Part shown: positions 35,033-45,739 of the stretch, in pieces | How positions within the stretch are numbered: position 1 is the stretch's first letter | Layout of the letters: every line of letters starts with the position of its first letter | NCBI RefSeq assembly: GCF_003957255.1 | Contig: NZ_QDIE01000017.1 | Coordinates: forward strand, 1 to 48,823 | Length of the DNA stretch: 48,823 nt | From: Actinotignum sanguinis | GTDB lineage: Bacteria > Actinomycetota > Actinomycetes > Actinomycetales > Actinomycetaceae | Reading direction: 5' to 3' | Translations under genes and position numbers: made by a program | Notes under the pieces: generated by a model | What the model was told of the DNA's origin: nothing | Seen by the model: the letters and a program-made list of their open reading frames with translations, nothing else | Database searches by the model: none

Positions 35033-36352
35033 ATGAACTACCTCAAGAATGGGTTCATGCGACGAAGCATGAGTTCCGTAGCACTCTTCGCCTTGGTGGG
35101 GGCGGTGACGCTTATGCCCTGTACAAGTTACGCGGCAAAATCCTCTGAAACTAGCCCTCGTGTTTCCGCCCCGGAACAGATCATCGACCCAGCTACGCCC
35201 GCAAGAGACGGAATGGTGCTCACCGCATCTTCTGAATTCAATGGCACCGATATTAACGATGCGCTCTTCACTGACCGCTATCTACCTCACTGGTCAACTT
35301 CACCCGGAACCAAAGCGAATTACGAGGTTAGTGGTGGCACGCTCAAACTCCGCATTACCGAGGACCAGCAACCTTGGGATCCGAACTTTGACGGCTCAAC
35401 GCGAGTTTCCTCGCTGCAGACCTACCAAAAAGACTATTTGCACGAATGGACTAAGTATCCCGGTGTTGCGCAACATACCACGCCTTTCCGGGGGCACCTC
35501 CAAAAATACGGATATTTTGAGTTGCGCGCCCGCGCCGCTAACGGGGGAGGCCTGCATAGCGCCTGGTGGATGACCGGCGCCAACCAAGACGTGCCCGAAG
35601 GGCAAGGCGGATGGTCACGCCAGAATGGTGAAGTTGATATTTTCGAGATCCTCGGGCGCAATAATGCCACCACGGCGCAAAGCGCTATTCATCCCTGGGG
35701 TGATTGGGGCAGGCTTTTCCCGTGGACCACCAAGATATCCACCGGGACTGATCTTTCTGAAGGGTTCCATACCTACGGATTCGAATGGAAGCCCTCGGGG
35801 ATGAAGGTGTACGTTGACGGCGTTGAGAAATTCTCCACCCCGTTATCTCCCAACTATCCGATGCTCACCTACCTCGGAGTGTACGAGAAACGCGAGGAAA
35901 ACTCCTGGACCGGCCCCTTTGATCCCGCGATTCCGTATCCGAAGGCTTTTGAGATTGATTATTTCCGCGCGTACCAATATGCGCCGAACTCACTGCCCTA
36001 TACCCTCGCAACGACCGATGGCGTGATGCGTGGTGAAACACGGGTTTCAGGCGGAACCACCCGGTGGCTGGGTGGAGCCGGTAACGATGTCACTCTCACT
36101 TCTGTATATGCTCCGGAAGCTGGCACGTATCGCCTTGGCGTTGAATATCGGAGCGGTGAGGTTCGTGACTTGCACGTAAATGTGAACGACGACGAGTATG
36201 TGCTGGGCGGCCTATCCACAGGATCTTTCAAAGGTGGATTCGCCTGGGCGACTACATCAGTACCCTTGCGGCAAGGTTGGAATACAGTGCGTCTCGGTAA
36301 TCCGAATGCTCCCGCACCTGACCTTCGCAATATCACGATTTCTCGCCAGTGA
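35033..36352 (+). CDS. Secreted GH16 endo-glycosidase with C-terminal carbohydrate-binding-like domain
   Basis: A 439-residue exported protein. The signal peptide begins MNYLKNGFMRRS and probably ends near TSYA-AK, so it acts outside the cell. The GH16 jelly-roll core (about 55-330) carries the catalytic signature GEVDIFE, with Glu200 nucleophile, Asp202 and Glu205 acid/base. After about 335 a beta-rich module (GTYRLGVEYRSGEVRDLHVN, final GWNTVRLG) resembles CBM35/CBM6-type domains. GH16 includes beta-1,3-glucanases, agarases and endo-beta-galactosidases. The last fits best with the alpha-galactosidase operon and Leloir genes, because Clostridium perfringens EndoGalC of this family releases Gal-alpha-1,3-Gal. 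There is no LPxTG anchor. GGAAAGG precedes the ATG. Confidence 0.85.
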   Translation: MNYLKNGFMRRSMSSVALFALVGAVTLMPCTSYAAKSSETSPRVSAPEQIIDPATPARDGMVLTASSEFNGTDINDALFTDRYLPHWSTSPGTKANYEVSGGTLKLRITEDQQPWDPNFDGSTRVSSLQTYQKDYLHEWTKYPGVAQHTTPFRGHLQKYGYFELRARAANGGGLHSAWWMTGANQDVPEGQGGWSRQNGEVDIFEILGRNNATTAQSAIHPWGDWGRLFPWTTKISTGTDLSEGFHTYGFEWKPSGMKVYVDGVEKFSTPLSPNYPMLTYLGVYEKREENSWTGPFDPAIPYPKAFEIDYFRAYQYAPNSLPYTLATTDGVMRGETRVSGGTTRWLGGAGNDVTLTSVYAPEAGTYRLGVEYRSGEVRDLHVNVNDDEYVLGGLSTGSFKGGFAWATTSVPLRQGWNTVRLGNPNAPAPDLRNITISRQ

Positions 36353-37793
36353 CGCCCGCCGCTTCCTCCCCGGCCAGGTCCCGCGGGGCGGGCAGCCCGC
36401 GCACCCGGTCCAAGAAAACGTAGATAAGAAGAAGGATACCCAGGTAGGGCAGCCCGGCATACCAGGCTACCGGCATGAGCCAGAACAGCGCCACGAAAAT
36501 TGCCAGGCAGCCCGCCATGACCGCCAGGTTCGTTACCGGGGCGCCCCAGAGGCGAGCCGGAGGGAGCTCGAGTCCCAGTTGCTGGCGGCGGCGTCGAAAA
36601 GCAATATGGGTGGCCATTACTAAAGCCCAGGTGAGCAGGGTCCCCACCGTGGCGCAGCCGTACAAATACGAGAAGCCGGCCTGCGGGGACGTGAGCGCCA
36701 AAATACAGGCGACCACCATCCCCACCATCGCGAGCATGACAGCGCCACGCGGGGTGCCCTTCGGGGTGGTGCGCGCCGCGAAAGCGGGGGCCATGCGGTC
36801 GGTGGCCAGCGCGTGAATCATCCGCGAGGAGGTGTAGAGGCATCCGTTCGCCGCGCTCAGCGCCGCCACCAGCAGCACCGCGTTCATAATATGCCCGGCC
36901 GCGGGAATCGCCGCGGCGTCCAGCGCGTGCACGAAAGGCGATTGCGAAATATCGTGGAGCGGCTCGGCGGTCACCGTCCACGGCTGCATCGCCACCACCA
37001 CCGCAATCGCGCCCACGTAGAAGAGCAGCAGGCGCCAAATCATGGTGTGGGCCGCGCGCGGAATATCGTAACGGGGATTCCCGGACTCCGCGGCCGTGAC
37101 GGATACCGTTTCGATACCGCCGAAAGAAAAAACGGCCATGCACGCGGCGATAAAGACCGAGCCGGCACCCAGCGGCATAAACCCGCCGTGTTCGGTGAGA
37201 TTGACCAGTCCCACCGGCTCGCTCGCCGGCAGTCCCACAAAAATAATAATGAGGCCAAGAAGAATAAAGACCGAAATAGCCGCCACTTTAATCATGGAGA
37301 ACCAGTATTCGGCCGTGCCGTAGAGCCGCACCGTGGCCATATTCAGCCCCACAATAAAGAGGGAACAGGCCACCGTCCCCACCGCGCTATTGAGCTGGGG
37401 CAGCCAATGCTGCAAATATTTCGCCCCCGCGGTCACCTCCGCGCCCACCGCCACGATATAGGTGACCGCCAGATTCCAGCGCGTCACAAAGGCCCCCAGA
37501 TTCCCCAGGTAGGCACCCGCGATGGTGCCGTGCCCGCCGGGAACGGGATGCGCGCTGACCATCTCCGCCAGTGCCCACACCACGGAGAGTGCCAGCAACC
37601 CGGCCAGCCCGTAGGAAATAATCGTGGCCGGCCCCGCCAGCGAAATCGTGGCGCCCGCCCCGAGGAACAGCCCGGTTCCCAGCGCCCCGGACAGCGCAAT
37701 CATGGCGATTTGCGGGGAGGTGAGACTGCGCGCCAGCGCGGTGTGGTGATCGGTGGCGCGAGCGCGAGACGAAGCATGGTGGCGTGCGGCCAT
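36333..37793 (-). CDS. Amino-acid permease, APC superfamily
   Basis: A 486-residue transporter of the AAT (AroP/GabP/ProY-like) amino-acid family with 12 predicted helices. The first helix begins PQIAMIALSGALGTGLFLGAG with the family GxxLGTGLFLG sequence, and SFGGIETVSVTAAESGNPR is the conserved loop-helix region. The substrate amino acid is not predictable. ATG 37793 is preceded by AAGGGAAG; an upstream frame to 38012 overlaps the next promoter. It converges on the GH16 gene with a 20-base overlap of the two 3' ends, and is divergent from the histidine kinase. Confidence 0.9.
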   Translation of the reverse strand: MAARHHASSRARATDHHTALARSLTSPQIAMIALSGALGTGLFLGAGATISLAGPATIISYGLAGLLALSVVWALAEMVSAHPVPGGHGTIAGAYLGNLGAFVTRWNLAVTYIVAVGAEVTAGAKYLQHWLPQLNSAVGTVACSLFIVGLNMATVRLYGTAEYWFSMIKVAAISVFILLGLIIIFVGLPASEPVGLVNLTEHGGFMPLGAGSVFIAACMAVFSFGGIETVSVTAAESGNPRYDIPRAAHTMIWRLLLFYVGAIAVVVAMQPWTVTAEPLHDISQSPFVHALDAAAIPAAGHIMNAVLLVAALSAANGCLYTSSRMIHALATDRMAPAFAARTTPKGTPRGAVMLAMVGMVVACILALTSPQAGFSYLYGCATVGTLLTWALVMATHIAFRRRRQQLGLELPPARLWGAPVTNLAVMAGCLAIFVALFWLMPVAWYAGLPYLGILLLIYVFLDRVRGLPAPRDLAGEEAAGVTGEKS

Positions 37794-37943
37794 GCGGGCT
37801 TCCCTTCGTGGATAGAACGACGGCGCAGCGCGGCGCCGCCCCACCCGGCCTCCACCGCCGGCGCAGCCCGGCCCTCGCACTGCCGTGAATATAACTAACG
37901 CGGAACTACTAGTGTACTCGCGTGAGCGACTACTCTTAGGGGT

Positions 37944-39401
37944 ATGCCATCTCTCGGTCATATCTTGGAACGGTCCCAAACGCTCTCCGCTTCGCAACGC
38001 GAATGGTTGCATCAGCTGGTGGGGGACTGGCAGTTAATCTCCGATTTCTCCTTCGCTGATCTCGTGCTCGTCACCCCGCTCCAGGATGAACGCTTTATTA
38101 TCGCGGCGGCCTGCCGCCCGGCCACCAATGCCACCGCGCTGGATAACGACGTGGTCAATATGACGTTCGATCCGGCCGATTCGGAGAAATTCCGGGAGAT
38201 TATTGCCACCGGGCAGCGCGGCACCGTCTATATTCACGGCCTGCGTTACGAAGGCTATCCGGTGCGCCGGGCGGGGGAGGATCCTTTCGCGGTCCTCGCC
38301 CTGGTGTATTCCCAGCGCTCGCGCAAAGAAACAGTGCTGCGTCATTCCTCCTATGAGGAAATTGAAGAGCAGCTTCTCGATATGGTCACCCAGGGGCTGT
38401 TCCCGATGGAGGGTACCCCGAGCGGTTTCCGCCACGGTGCTCCGCGCGTCACGGACGGTTTCATCCATATCGACGCTGATGGCGCGGTGATTTTCAATAG
38501 CCCGAATGCGGTATCTAATTTGCATCGGCTTGGGATCCGGTCCACGTTCGAAGGCCAGCTGCTGGCCGAGCAAATCACCTCAAGTATTGACGCGGAAACC
38601 CGCCTGGATGATGCGCTGCCGGTGGTGCTGCTCGGGCGTGCCCCGTGGATGACGGAACTGGAATTACGCGGGGCGGTGCTTTCCCTGCGGGCGGTGCCGC
38701 TGTGGAAGGACGGCAAGCACGTGGGCGCCGTCGTGCTCTCGCGCGATATTAGCGAGCTGCGCCGGCGCGAATTGGAACTGGTCAGCAAAGACACCACGAT
38801 CCGCGAAATTAACCATCGCGTGAAAAACAATCTGCAGACAGTTTCCGCGCTGTTGCGGATGCAGGCGCGCCGCGCGGACGATAAAAAAGTCATCGAGGTG
38901 CTTTCCGAGGCGCAGCGTCGCGTGGAAACCATCGCCCTCGTCCACCAAATCCTGTCGCAAACGGTCGATGAAATCGTGGACTTTTCCGAAGTCCTCACCC
39001 CGCTTATCACCATGGCTACCGATATCGCCTCCACGGATGTGCGCGTTTCCTCCGAGGTGCGCGGCGAATTCGGGATGGTGGATGCGAATACTGCCACCCG
39101 CCTGGCAGTTGTCCTCAACGAACTGGTCTCCAACGCGGTGGAGCACGGGCTGCCGCACGGCGGGCATATTGTGGTGAGTGCGGAGCGCGAGGGCGATGTC
39201 CTCACGGTGCAGGTGAGCGACGACGGCGTGGGCGTGCCCACCACCGGCGTCAAGCAGGGCCTGGGTACCCGGATTGTGCGCACCATGGTGGAAGGCGAAT
39301 TGCACGGCACCATTAAATGGGAGGCGCGCCCCGGCGGTGGTACCACCGTGACGCTCACTATTAACGTGACGGCCGGGCTGCCGCCCACGGATGAAAAATA
39401 G
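37944..39401 (+). CDS. pdtaS: PdtaS-like sensor histidine kinase
   Basis: A 485-residue soluble kinase with the layout of mycobacterial PdtaS. An N-terminal GAF-like sensor (about 1-150) is followed by a PAS-like domain (about 165-275), then a HisKA_2 dimerisation domain with phospho-accepting His291 in EINHRVKNNLQTVSALLRMQ, then a HATPase with VVLNELVSNAVEHG, DDGVGV and GLGTRI. PdtaS phosphorylates the RNA-binding antiterminator PdtaR. No PdtaR gene is adjacent. In M. tuberculosis pdtaS lies beside whiB1, as it does here, which supports orthology. No membrane segments are seen. Confidence 0.9.
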   Translation: MPSLGHILERSQTLSASQREWLHQLVGDWQLISDFSFADLVLVTPLQDERFIIAAACRPATNATALDNDVVNMTFDPADSEKFREIIATGQRGTVYIHGLRYEGYPVRRAGEDPFAVLALVYSQRSRKETVLRHSSYEEIEEQLLDMVTQGLFPMEGTPSGFRHGAPRVTDGFIHIDADGAVIFNSPNAVSNLHRLGIRSTFEGQLLAEQITSSIDAETRLDDALPVVLLGRAPWMTELELRGAVLSLRAVPLWKDGKHVGAVVLSRDISELRRRELELVSKDTTIREINHRVKNNLQTVSALLRMQARRADDKKVIEVLSEAQRRVETIALVHQILSQTVDEIVDFSEVLTPLITMATDIASTDVRVSSEVRGEFGMVDANTATRLAVVLNELVSNAVEHGLPHGGHIVVSAEREGDVLTVQVSDDGVGVPTTGVKQGLGTRIVRTMVEGELHGTIKWEARPGGGTTVTLTINVTAGLPPTDEK

Positions 39402-39487
39402 TTTCCGTTCCCGGCGCGCTGGAAGATTAAATACGACGACGGCGCTCTGCCGGCAGGGGTAATTTCGCCCCGGATTCCCGATAAACA

Positions 39488-39528
39488 ATGGCGAGGTCTC
39501 GCGATAGTGATTCGCGGAACCTCGCCAT
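39488..39528. terminator. Hairpin between convergent pdtaS and whiB
   Basis: ATGGCGAGGT (39488-39497) pairs with ACCTCGCCAT (39519-39528), with an inner CGCG/CGCG stem. It lies between the two convergent stops and likely ends transcription in both directions, though no U-run is evident. Confidence 0.6.
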
Positions 39529-39573
39529 GCGGGGCTTGTGATTCAGCCTAGCGGCGCTCCGGAGCGGTTCGCC

Positions 39574-39834
39574 TTAGGAGGCAAGTTCGCGCACTCGCCG
39601 CGCGCGGGCGGTGCGGCGGCGCAGCCGGCGCCGTTCATCTTCGGAGGTGCCACCCCACACGCCGGAATCCTGGTTGTGTTCGAGCGCGTAGCTGAGGCAG
39701 TCTTCACGGACGGTACATTCCTGGCATACTCGCTTCGCCCGATCCGTCTGGGCCAGGGCCGAGGCCGAACTACCAATCGGGAAGAAAAGTTCCGGGTCTT
39801 CCGTCAGGAACGCGGCACGCGAACGCCAATCCAT
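39574..39834 (-). CDS. whiB1: WhiB1-like protein lacking the first cluster cysteine
   Basis: An 86-residue WhiB-family regulator closest to WhiB1: it opens MDWRSRAAFLTEDPELFFP and contains the C-x2-C-x5-C triplet CQECTVREDC, the SGVWGG turn and a basic C-terminal tail. WhiB proteins bind a 4Fe-4S cluster through four cysteines; the first, expected at residue 9, is Phe here (TTC). The other three are intact. WhiB1 binds sigma factor SigA and senses nitric oxide in mycobacteria. AAGGAGG fixes the start at 39834. Two tandem small hairpins lie in its leader. Confidence 0.9.
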   Translation of the reverse strand: MDWRSRAAFLTEDPELFFPIGSSASALAQTDRAKRVCQECTVREDCLSYALEHNQDSGVWGGTSEDERRRLRRRTARARRVRELAS

Positions 39835-39847
39835 GAATCCTCCTTTT

Positions 39848-39883
39848 CCCCGCCACTCGCGGGGTATTCCCGCTCCTGCGGGA
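39848..39883 (-). promoter_or_regulatory. Tandem stem-loops in the whiB leader
   Basis: CCCCGC-CACTC-GCGGGG (39848-39864) and TCCCGC-TCCT-GCGGGA (39868-39883) are two perfect 6-bp stems, four bases apart, directly upstream of the whiB ribosome site. They could affect translation initiation or mRNA decay. Confidence 0.4.
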
Positions 39884-40028
39884 TAGCTGCATGTGAGACC
39901 CATATATCTTGGCAAAGAGCAGCGCCGCGGTAAAGAGTCCGCCGGTGTGATATTTCAAGGCCCGCGCTTTTCGAAGTTCTCTCTTGTTATTCCAGGCTTA
40001 AACGACTATGGGCGGCCCGCCGTGCGCT

Positions 40029-42597
<2,569 letters not shown>

Positions 42598-42612
42598 CTT
42601 CCCGCCGCGCCG

Positions 42613-43854
42613 TTACAGCAGTGGCGCCAGCGGAGCCATCACCTTTTCTGTTACCCGCGCCAGCGCACCGCGCTTATCCCATTCCTCCAGGGTGAGCTCG
42701 CGGGCATTGCGCAGGTCGAATTCAAAAATCTTCTCCATGACGGCCGCGAAACCGGCGTCGTGAATCGACATATTAATTTCGAAATTCCCCCGCAGGGAGA
42801 GTCGGTCAATATTCGCGGTGCCCACGGTGGACCAGGTGGAATCCATCGTCATGGTTTTCGCGTGAATCATGGCGTCCTGGTAGAGGAAAATACGCACCCC
42901 GGCACGCAGCAGCCGCTCGTAATGCGGCCGCCCCACCCAGTCCGTATAAATATGATTGGAGTACTGCGGGATAAGAATCCGCACGTCCACCCCGCGTTCG
43001 GCCGCGTCGGTCAGCGCATCGAGCATGGGCGCATCGGGAATGAAATAGCCCATGGTGATCCAAGCCCGTTGCGAAGAGCGCGCCAGCGCATCTAAATACA
43101 GCGAAGAAATAGGATAAGTATTATGCGCGGGGGAATTCGTGACCGCCCGCATGCGCGAATCCCAATGGTGGGTGAGCGCGCGGCGGAGGGTGGGATGGTC
43201 GCGTTTACGGTAGGCATTCCACATGTCCACAAAAGCCACGTCCAGCTCCCATACCGCGGGTCCCTCCACGCGCAGGTGGGTATCGCGCCATTCGGTCACG
43301 TACAGGCCGCCGATATTGTAGCCGCCCACGTAGCCGACCCGCCCGTCCACGGTCAGGATCTTGCGGTGATCGCGCCCCTTATCGCGCGAACGCCCGGTGA
43401 GGATACCGGTGCGCACCAGCGGGAAATTCATCCAGTGCAGGTTAGCGATGCGCGGCGGGTGCCGGAAAGAAGGAGGCTGGTTGAGATTCCCCCAGGTGTC
43501 CAGCAGTACGTGCACCTGTACCCCGCGGTGGGCCGCGGCGATGAGCGCATCGCGAAAACGGTGCCCAACATGGTCCGCCTTGACAATAAACCACTCGAAA
43601 TAAATATGATCCCGCGCATTATTAATATCAGCGAGCATGGCGCGGTACACATCCGCCGCCCCCGTATAGAGCATCGCGTGGTCGCGCCCGACCTGCACCT
43701 CTTGCGGGGGCAGGTGCGGATAAGAATTGACCGGTGGGGTGCGGCGCTTGCGCATTTCATCTACAACGACGACGGCGCCCGCGGCGGCCAGCGGCGCCGC
43801 GGCCGCGAGCATGCCCGCCGTGCGCAGCACTCGGCGTGAAGTCCACTCAGTCAT
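42613..43854 (-). CDS. Phospholipase-D-fold protein, cardiolipin synthase-like
   Basis: A 413-residue protein with a membrane-anchoring N-terminal segment (LRTAGMLAAAAPLAAAGAVVVV, about 10-32) followed by two phospholipase-D HKD motifs: HRKILTVD and HAKTMTMD, each followed by the expected glycine/asparagine stretch (VGYVGGYNIGG and VGTANIDRL). This is the arrangement of bacterial cardiolipin synthase ClsA/YbhO-type enzymes, which join two phosphatidylglycerols. Phospholipase activity is an alternative. The start at 43854 has a weak ribosome site; upstream in-frame starts would overlap gatC on the opposite strand. It is divergent from gatC. Confidence 0.88.
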   Translation of the reverse strand: MTEWTSRRVLRTAGMLAAAAPLAAAGAVVVVDEMRKRRTPPVNSYPHLPPQEVQVGRDHAMLYTGAADVYRAMLADINNARDHIYFEWFIVKADHVGHRFRDALIAAAHRGVQVHVLLDTWGNLNQPPSFRHPPRIANLHWMNFPLVRTGILTGRSRDKGRDHRKILTVDGRVGYVGGYNIGGLYVTEWRDTHLRVEGPAVWELDVAFVDMWNAYRKRDHPTLRRALTHHWDSRMRAVTNSPAHNTYPISSLYLDALARSSQRAWITMGYFIPDAPMLDALTDAAERGVDVRILIPQYSNHIYTDWVGRPHYERLLRAGVRIFLYQDAMIHAKTMTMDSTWSTVGTANIDRLSLRGNFEINMSIHDAGFAAVMEKIFEFDLRNARELTLEEWDKRGALARVTEKVMAPLAPLL

Positions 43855-43909
43855 AGCGCCAATTGTAGACGGTGCGCCATCGCGCGGTGCAACCGCGTAG
43901 ACTTGAGCC

Positions 43910-44206
43910 ATGTCGTCATTTTCTAAGGAAGAGGTAGCGCGCCTAGCGGACCTGTCCCGCATCGCCCTGACGGACGCCGAGGCCGAAAAAATGGCCGGTG
44001 AACTTTCCGTCATCGAGGATGCAGTGAAGGCGGTATCCGAAGTTGTTACGCCGGATATTCCCTTTACCTACAATCCGCTCCCGCTGGCCAATGTCAAACG
44101 CCCCGATGTTCCGGGGGAAACCCTTGATCGTGAGGAAGTCCTCGCCGCGGCCCCGGCCGCCGAAGAAGGTAAGTTCCTCGTCCCGCGCATTATGGGGGAG
44201 GAATAA
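43910..44206 (+). CDS. gatC: Asp/Glu-tRNA amidotransferase subunit C
   Basis: A 98-residue GatC, the small subunit that stabilises GatA and holds it to GatB. Family features are the opening FSKEEVARLADLSRIALTDA and the C-terminal FLVPRIMGEE. It is first in a gatC-gatA-gatB operon; its TAA directly abuts the gatA ATG. The enzyme converts misacylated Glu-tRNA(Gln) or Asp-tRNA(Asn) to the correct amide forms. Confidence 0.95.
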   Translation: MSSFSKEEVARLADLSRIALTDAEAEKMAGELSVIEDAVKAVSEVVTPDIPFTYNPLPLANVKRPDVPGETLDREEVLAAAPAAEEGKFLVPRIMGEE

Positions 44207-45736
44207 ATGAATAGCTTGTTGCTGAAATCCGCCGCGGAACTCTCCGCGCTGCTGCGCGCGGGAGAGATCACCTCCGTCGAACTCACCACCGCCTGCTTGG
44301 ATCGCATTGAGGCGCTCAACCCCAAGGTCAATGCTTTCCTCTACGTGGATCGGGAAGGCGCCCTGGAGGTTGCCCGCGAGGTGGATGCCGCCCGCGCGGA
44401 AGGCGTGGAACTCCACCCGTTGGCCGGTATTCCCATCGCGGTGAAGGACAATATTTGCACCCGCGGGATTCCCACCACCGCGGCATCGAACATCTTGGCC
44501 GGGTGGCGCCCGCCGTACGATGCGAGCGTCGTCGTAAAAATTAAAGAAGCCCGGCTCCCTATCGTGGGCAAGACCAATATGGACGAATTCGCGATGGGTT
44601 CCTCCACGGAACATTCCGCTTTCGGGCCCTCGCGCAACCCCTGGGATCTGGATCGAATCCCGGGTGGTTCGGGTGGCGGCAGTGCCGCGGCCGTCGGTGC
44701 CTTCATGGTGCCGCTCGCCCTCGGTTCTGATACCGGCGGCTCGATCCGCCAGCCTGCCGCGGTGACCGGAACGGTGGGTGCCAAGCCCACCTACGGGGCG
44801 GTTTCGCGCTTCGGCCTCATCGCTATGGCGTCCTCGCTGGACCAGATCGGGCCGGTGACCCGCACCGTGGAAGACGCCGCGCTGCTCCAGGAGCTGCTCA
44901 GCGGGCACGATCCCCACGATTCCACCTCCCTTCCCGAAACTCCTGCCGGCCTGGTGGCGGCCTGCCACGGCGAAGCCGGGAGCTGGGAAGGTGCTGGCGC
45001 GGATCCGGAGCGGCCGCTCGCGGGCCTCAAGGTGGGCCTCGTGGAAGAAATGCACGGGGAAGGCTACGCGCCCGGCGTGCTCGAGGCTTTCGAAAACGCG
45101 GTGGCGCGCATGCGCGAACTCGGCGCGGAAACGGTGGAGCTTTCCTGCCCCAGTTTCCACTACTCGCTGGCCGCCTACTATCTCATTATGCCCGCCGAAG
45201 TTTCCTCTAACCTGGCCCGTTTTGACGGGATGCGCTACGGCCTGCGGGTGGAACCCGAAGAGGGGCCGGTCACCGCGGAAACCGTGATGCGCGCTACCCG
45301 CGCGGCCGGTTTCGGTGAAGAAGTCAAGCGGCGCATTATTTTGGGAACCCACGTGCTCTCCGCCGGAAACTTCGATGCGTTCTACGGCGCGGCGCTGCGG
45401 GTCCGCACCCTGGTGCAGCGTGACTTGGAGCAGGCTTTCTCCCGCTGTCACGTGATCGTTTCGCCCACGTCGCCCACGGTGGCTTTCCCCTTCGGCTCGA
45501 AAACGAACGATCCGCTGGCCATGTACCTCAACGACATCGCCACCATTCCCGCCAACCTGGCTGGAATCCCGGGTATTTCGCTGCCGGCCGGGCTTTCGGA
45601 AGGGCTCCCGGTAGGCTTGCAGATTCTCAGCCCGGCCCGGGCCGATGCCCTCATGTACCGGGTGGCCGCGGCCATCGATACTGCGCTTGGACACAACGTC
45701 CCCGCTGCCTGCCCCGCGCGGGATTGGGAGGAATAA
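44207..45736 (+). CDS. gatA: Asp/Glu-tRNA amidotransferase subunit A
   Basis: A 509-residue amidase-family subunit that liberates ammonia from glutamine. The catalytic triad region is present: Lys80 in IAVKDNI, the signature [14 protein letters not shown] and the nucleophilic serine in [11 protein letters not shown]. It starts with ATG immediately at the gatC stop. gatB follows 3 bases after its stop. Length is normal. Confidence 0.96.
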   Translation: MNSLLLKSAAELSALLRAGEITSVELTTACLDRIEALNPKVNAFLYVDREGALEVAREVDAARAEGVELHPLAGIPIAVKDNICTRGIPTTAASNILAGWRPPYDASVVVKIKEARLPIVGKTNMDEFAMGSSTEHSAFGPSRNPWDLDRIPGGSGGGSAAAVGAFMVPLALGSDTGGSIRQPAAVTGTVGAKPTYGAVSRFGLIAMASSLDQIGPVTRTVEDAALLQELLSGHDPHDSTSLPETPAGLVAACHGEAGSWEGAGADPERPLAGLKVGLVEEMHGEGYAPGVLEAFENAVARMRELGAETVELSCPSFHYSLAAYYLIMPAEVSSNLARFDGMRYGLRVEPEEGPVTAETVMRATRAAGFGEEVKRRIILGTHVLSAGNFDAFYGAALRVRTLVQRDLEQAFSRCHVIVSPTSPTVAFPFGSKTNDPLAMYLNDIATIPANLAGIPGISLPAGLSEGLPVGLQILSPARADALMYRVAAAIDTALGHNVPAACPARDWEE

Positions 45737-45739
45737 AGC

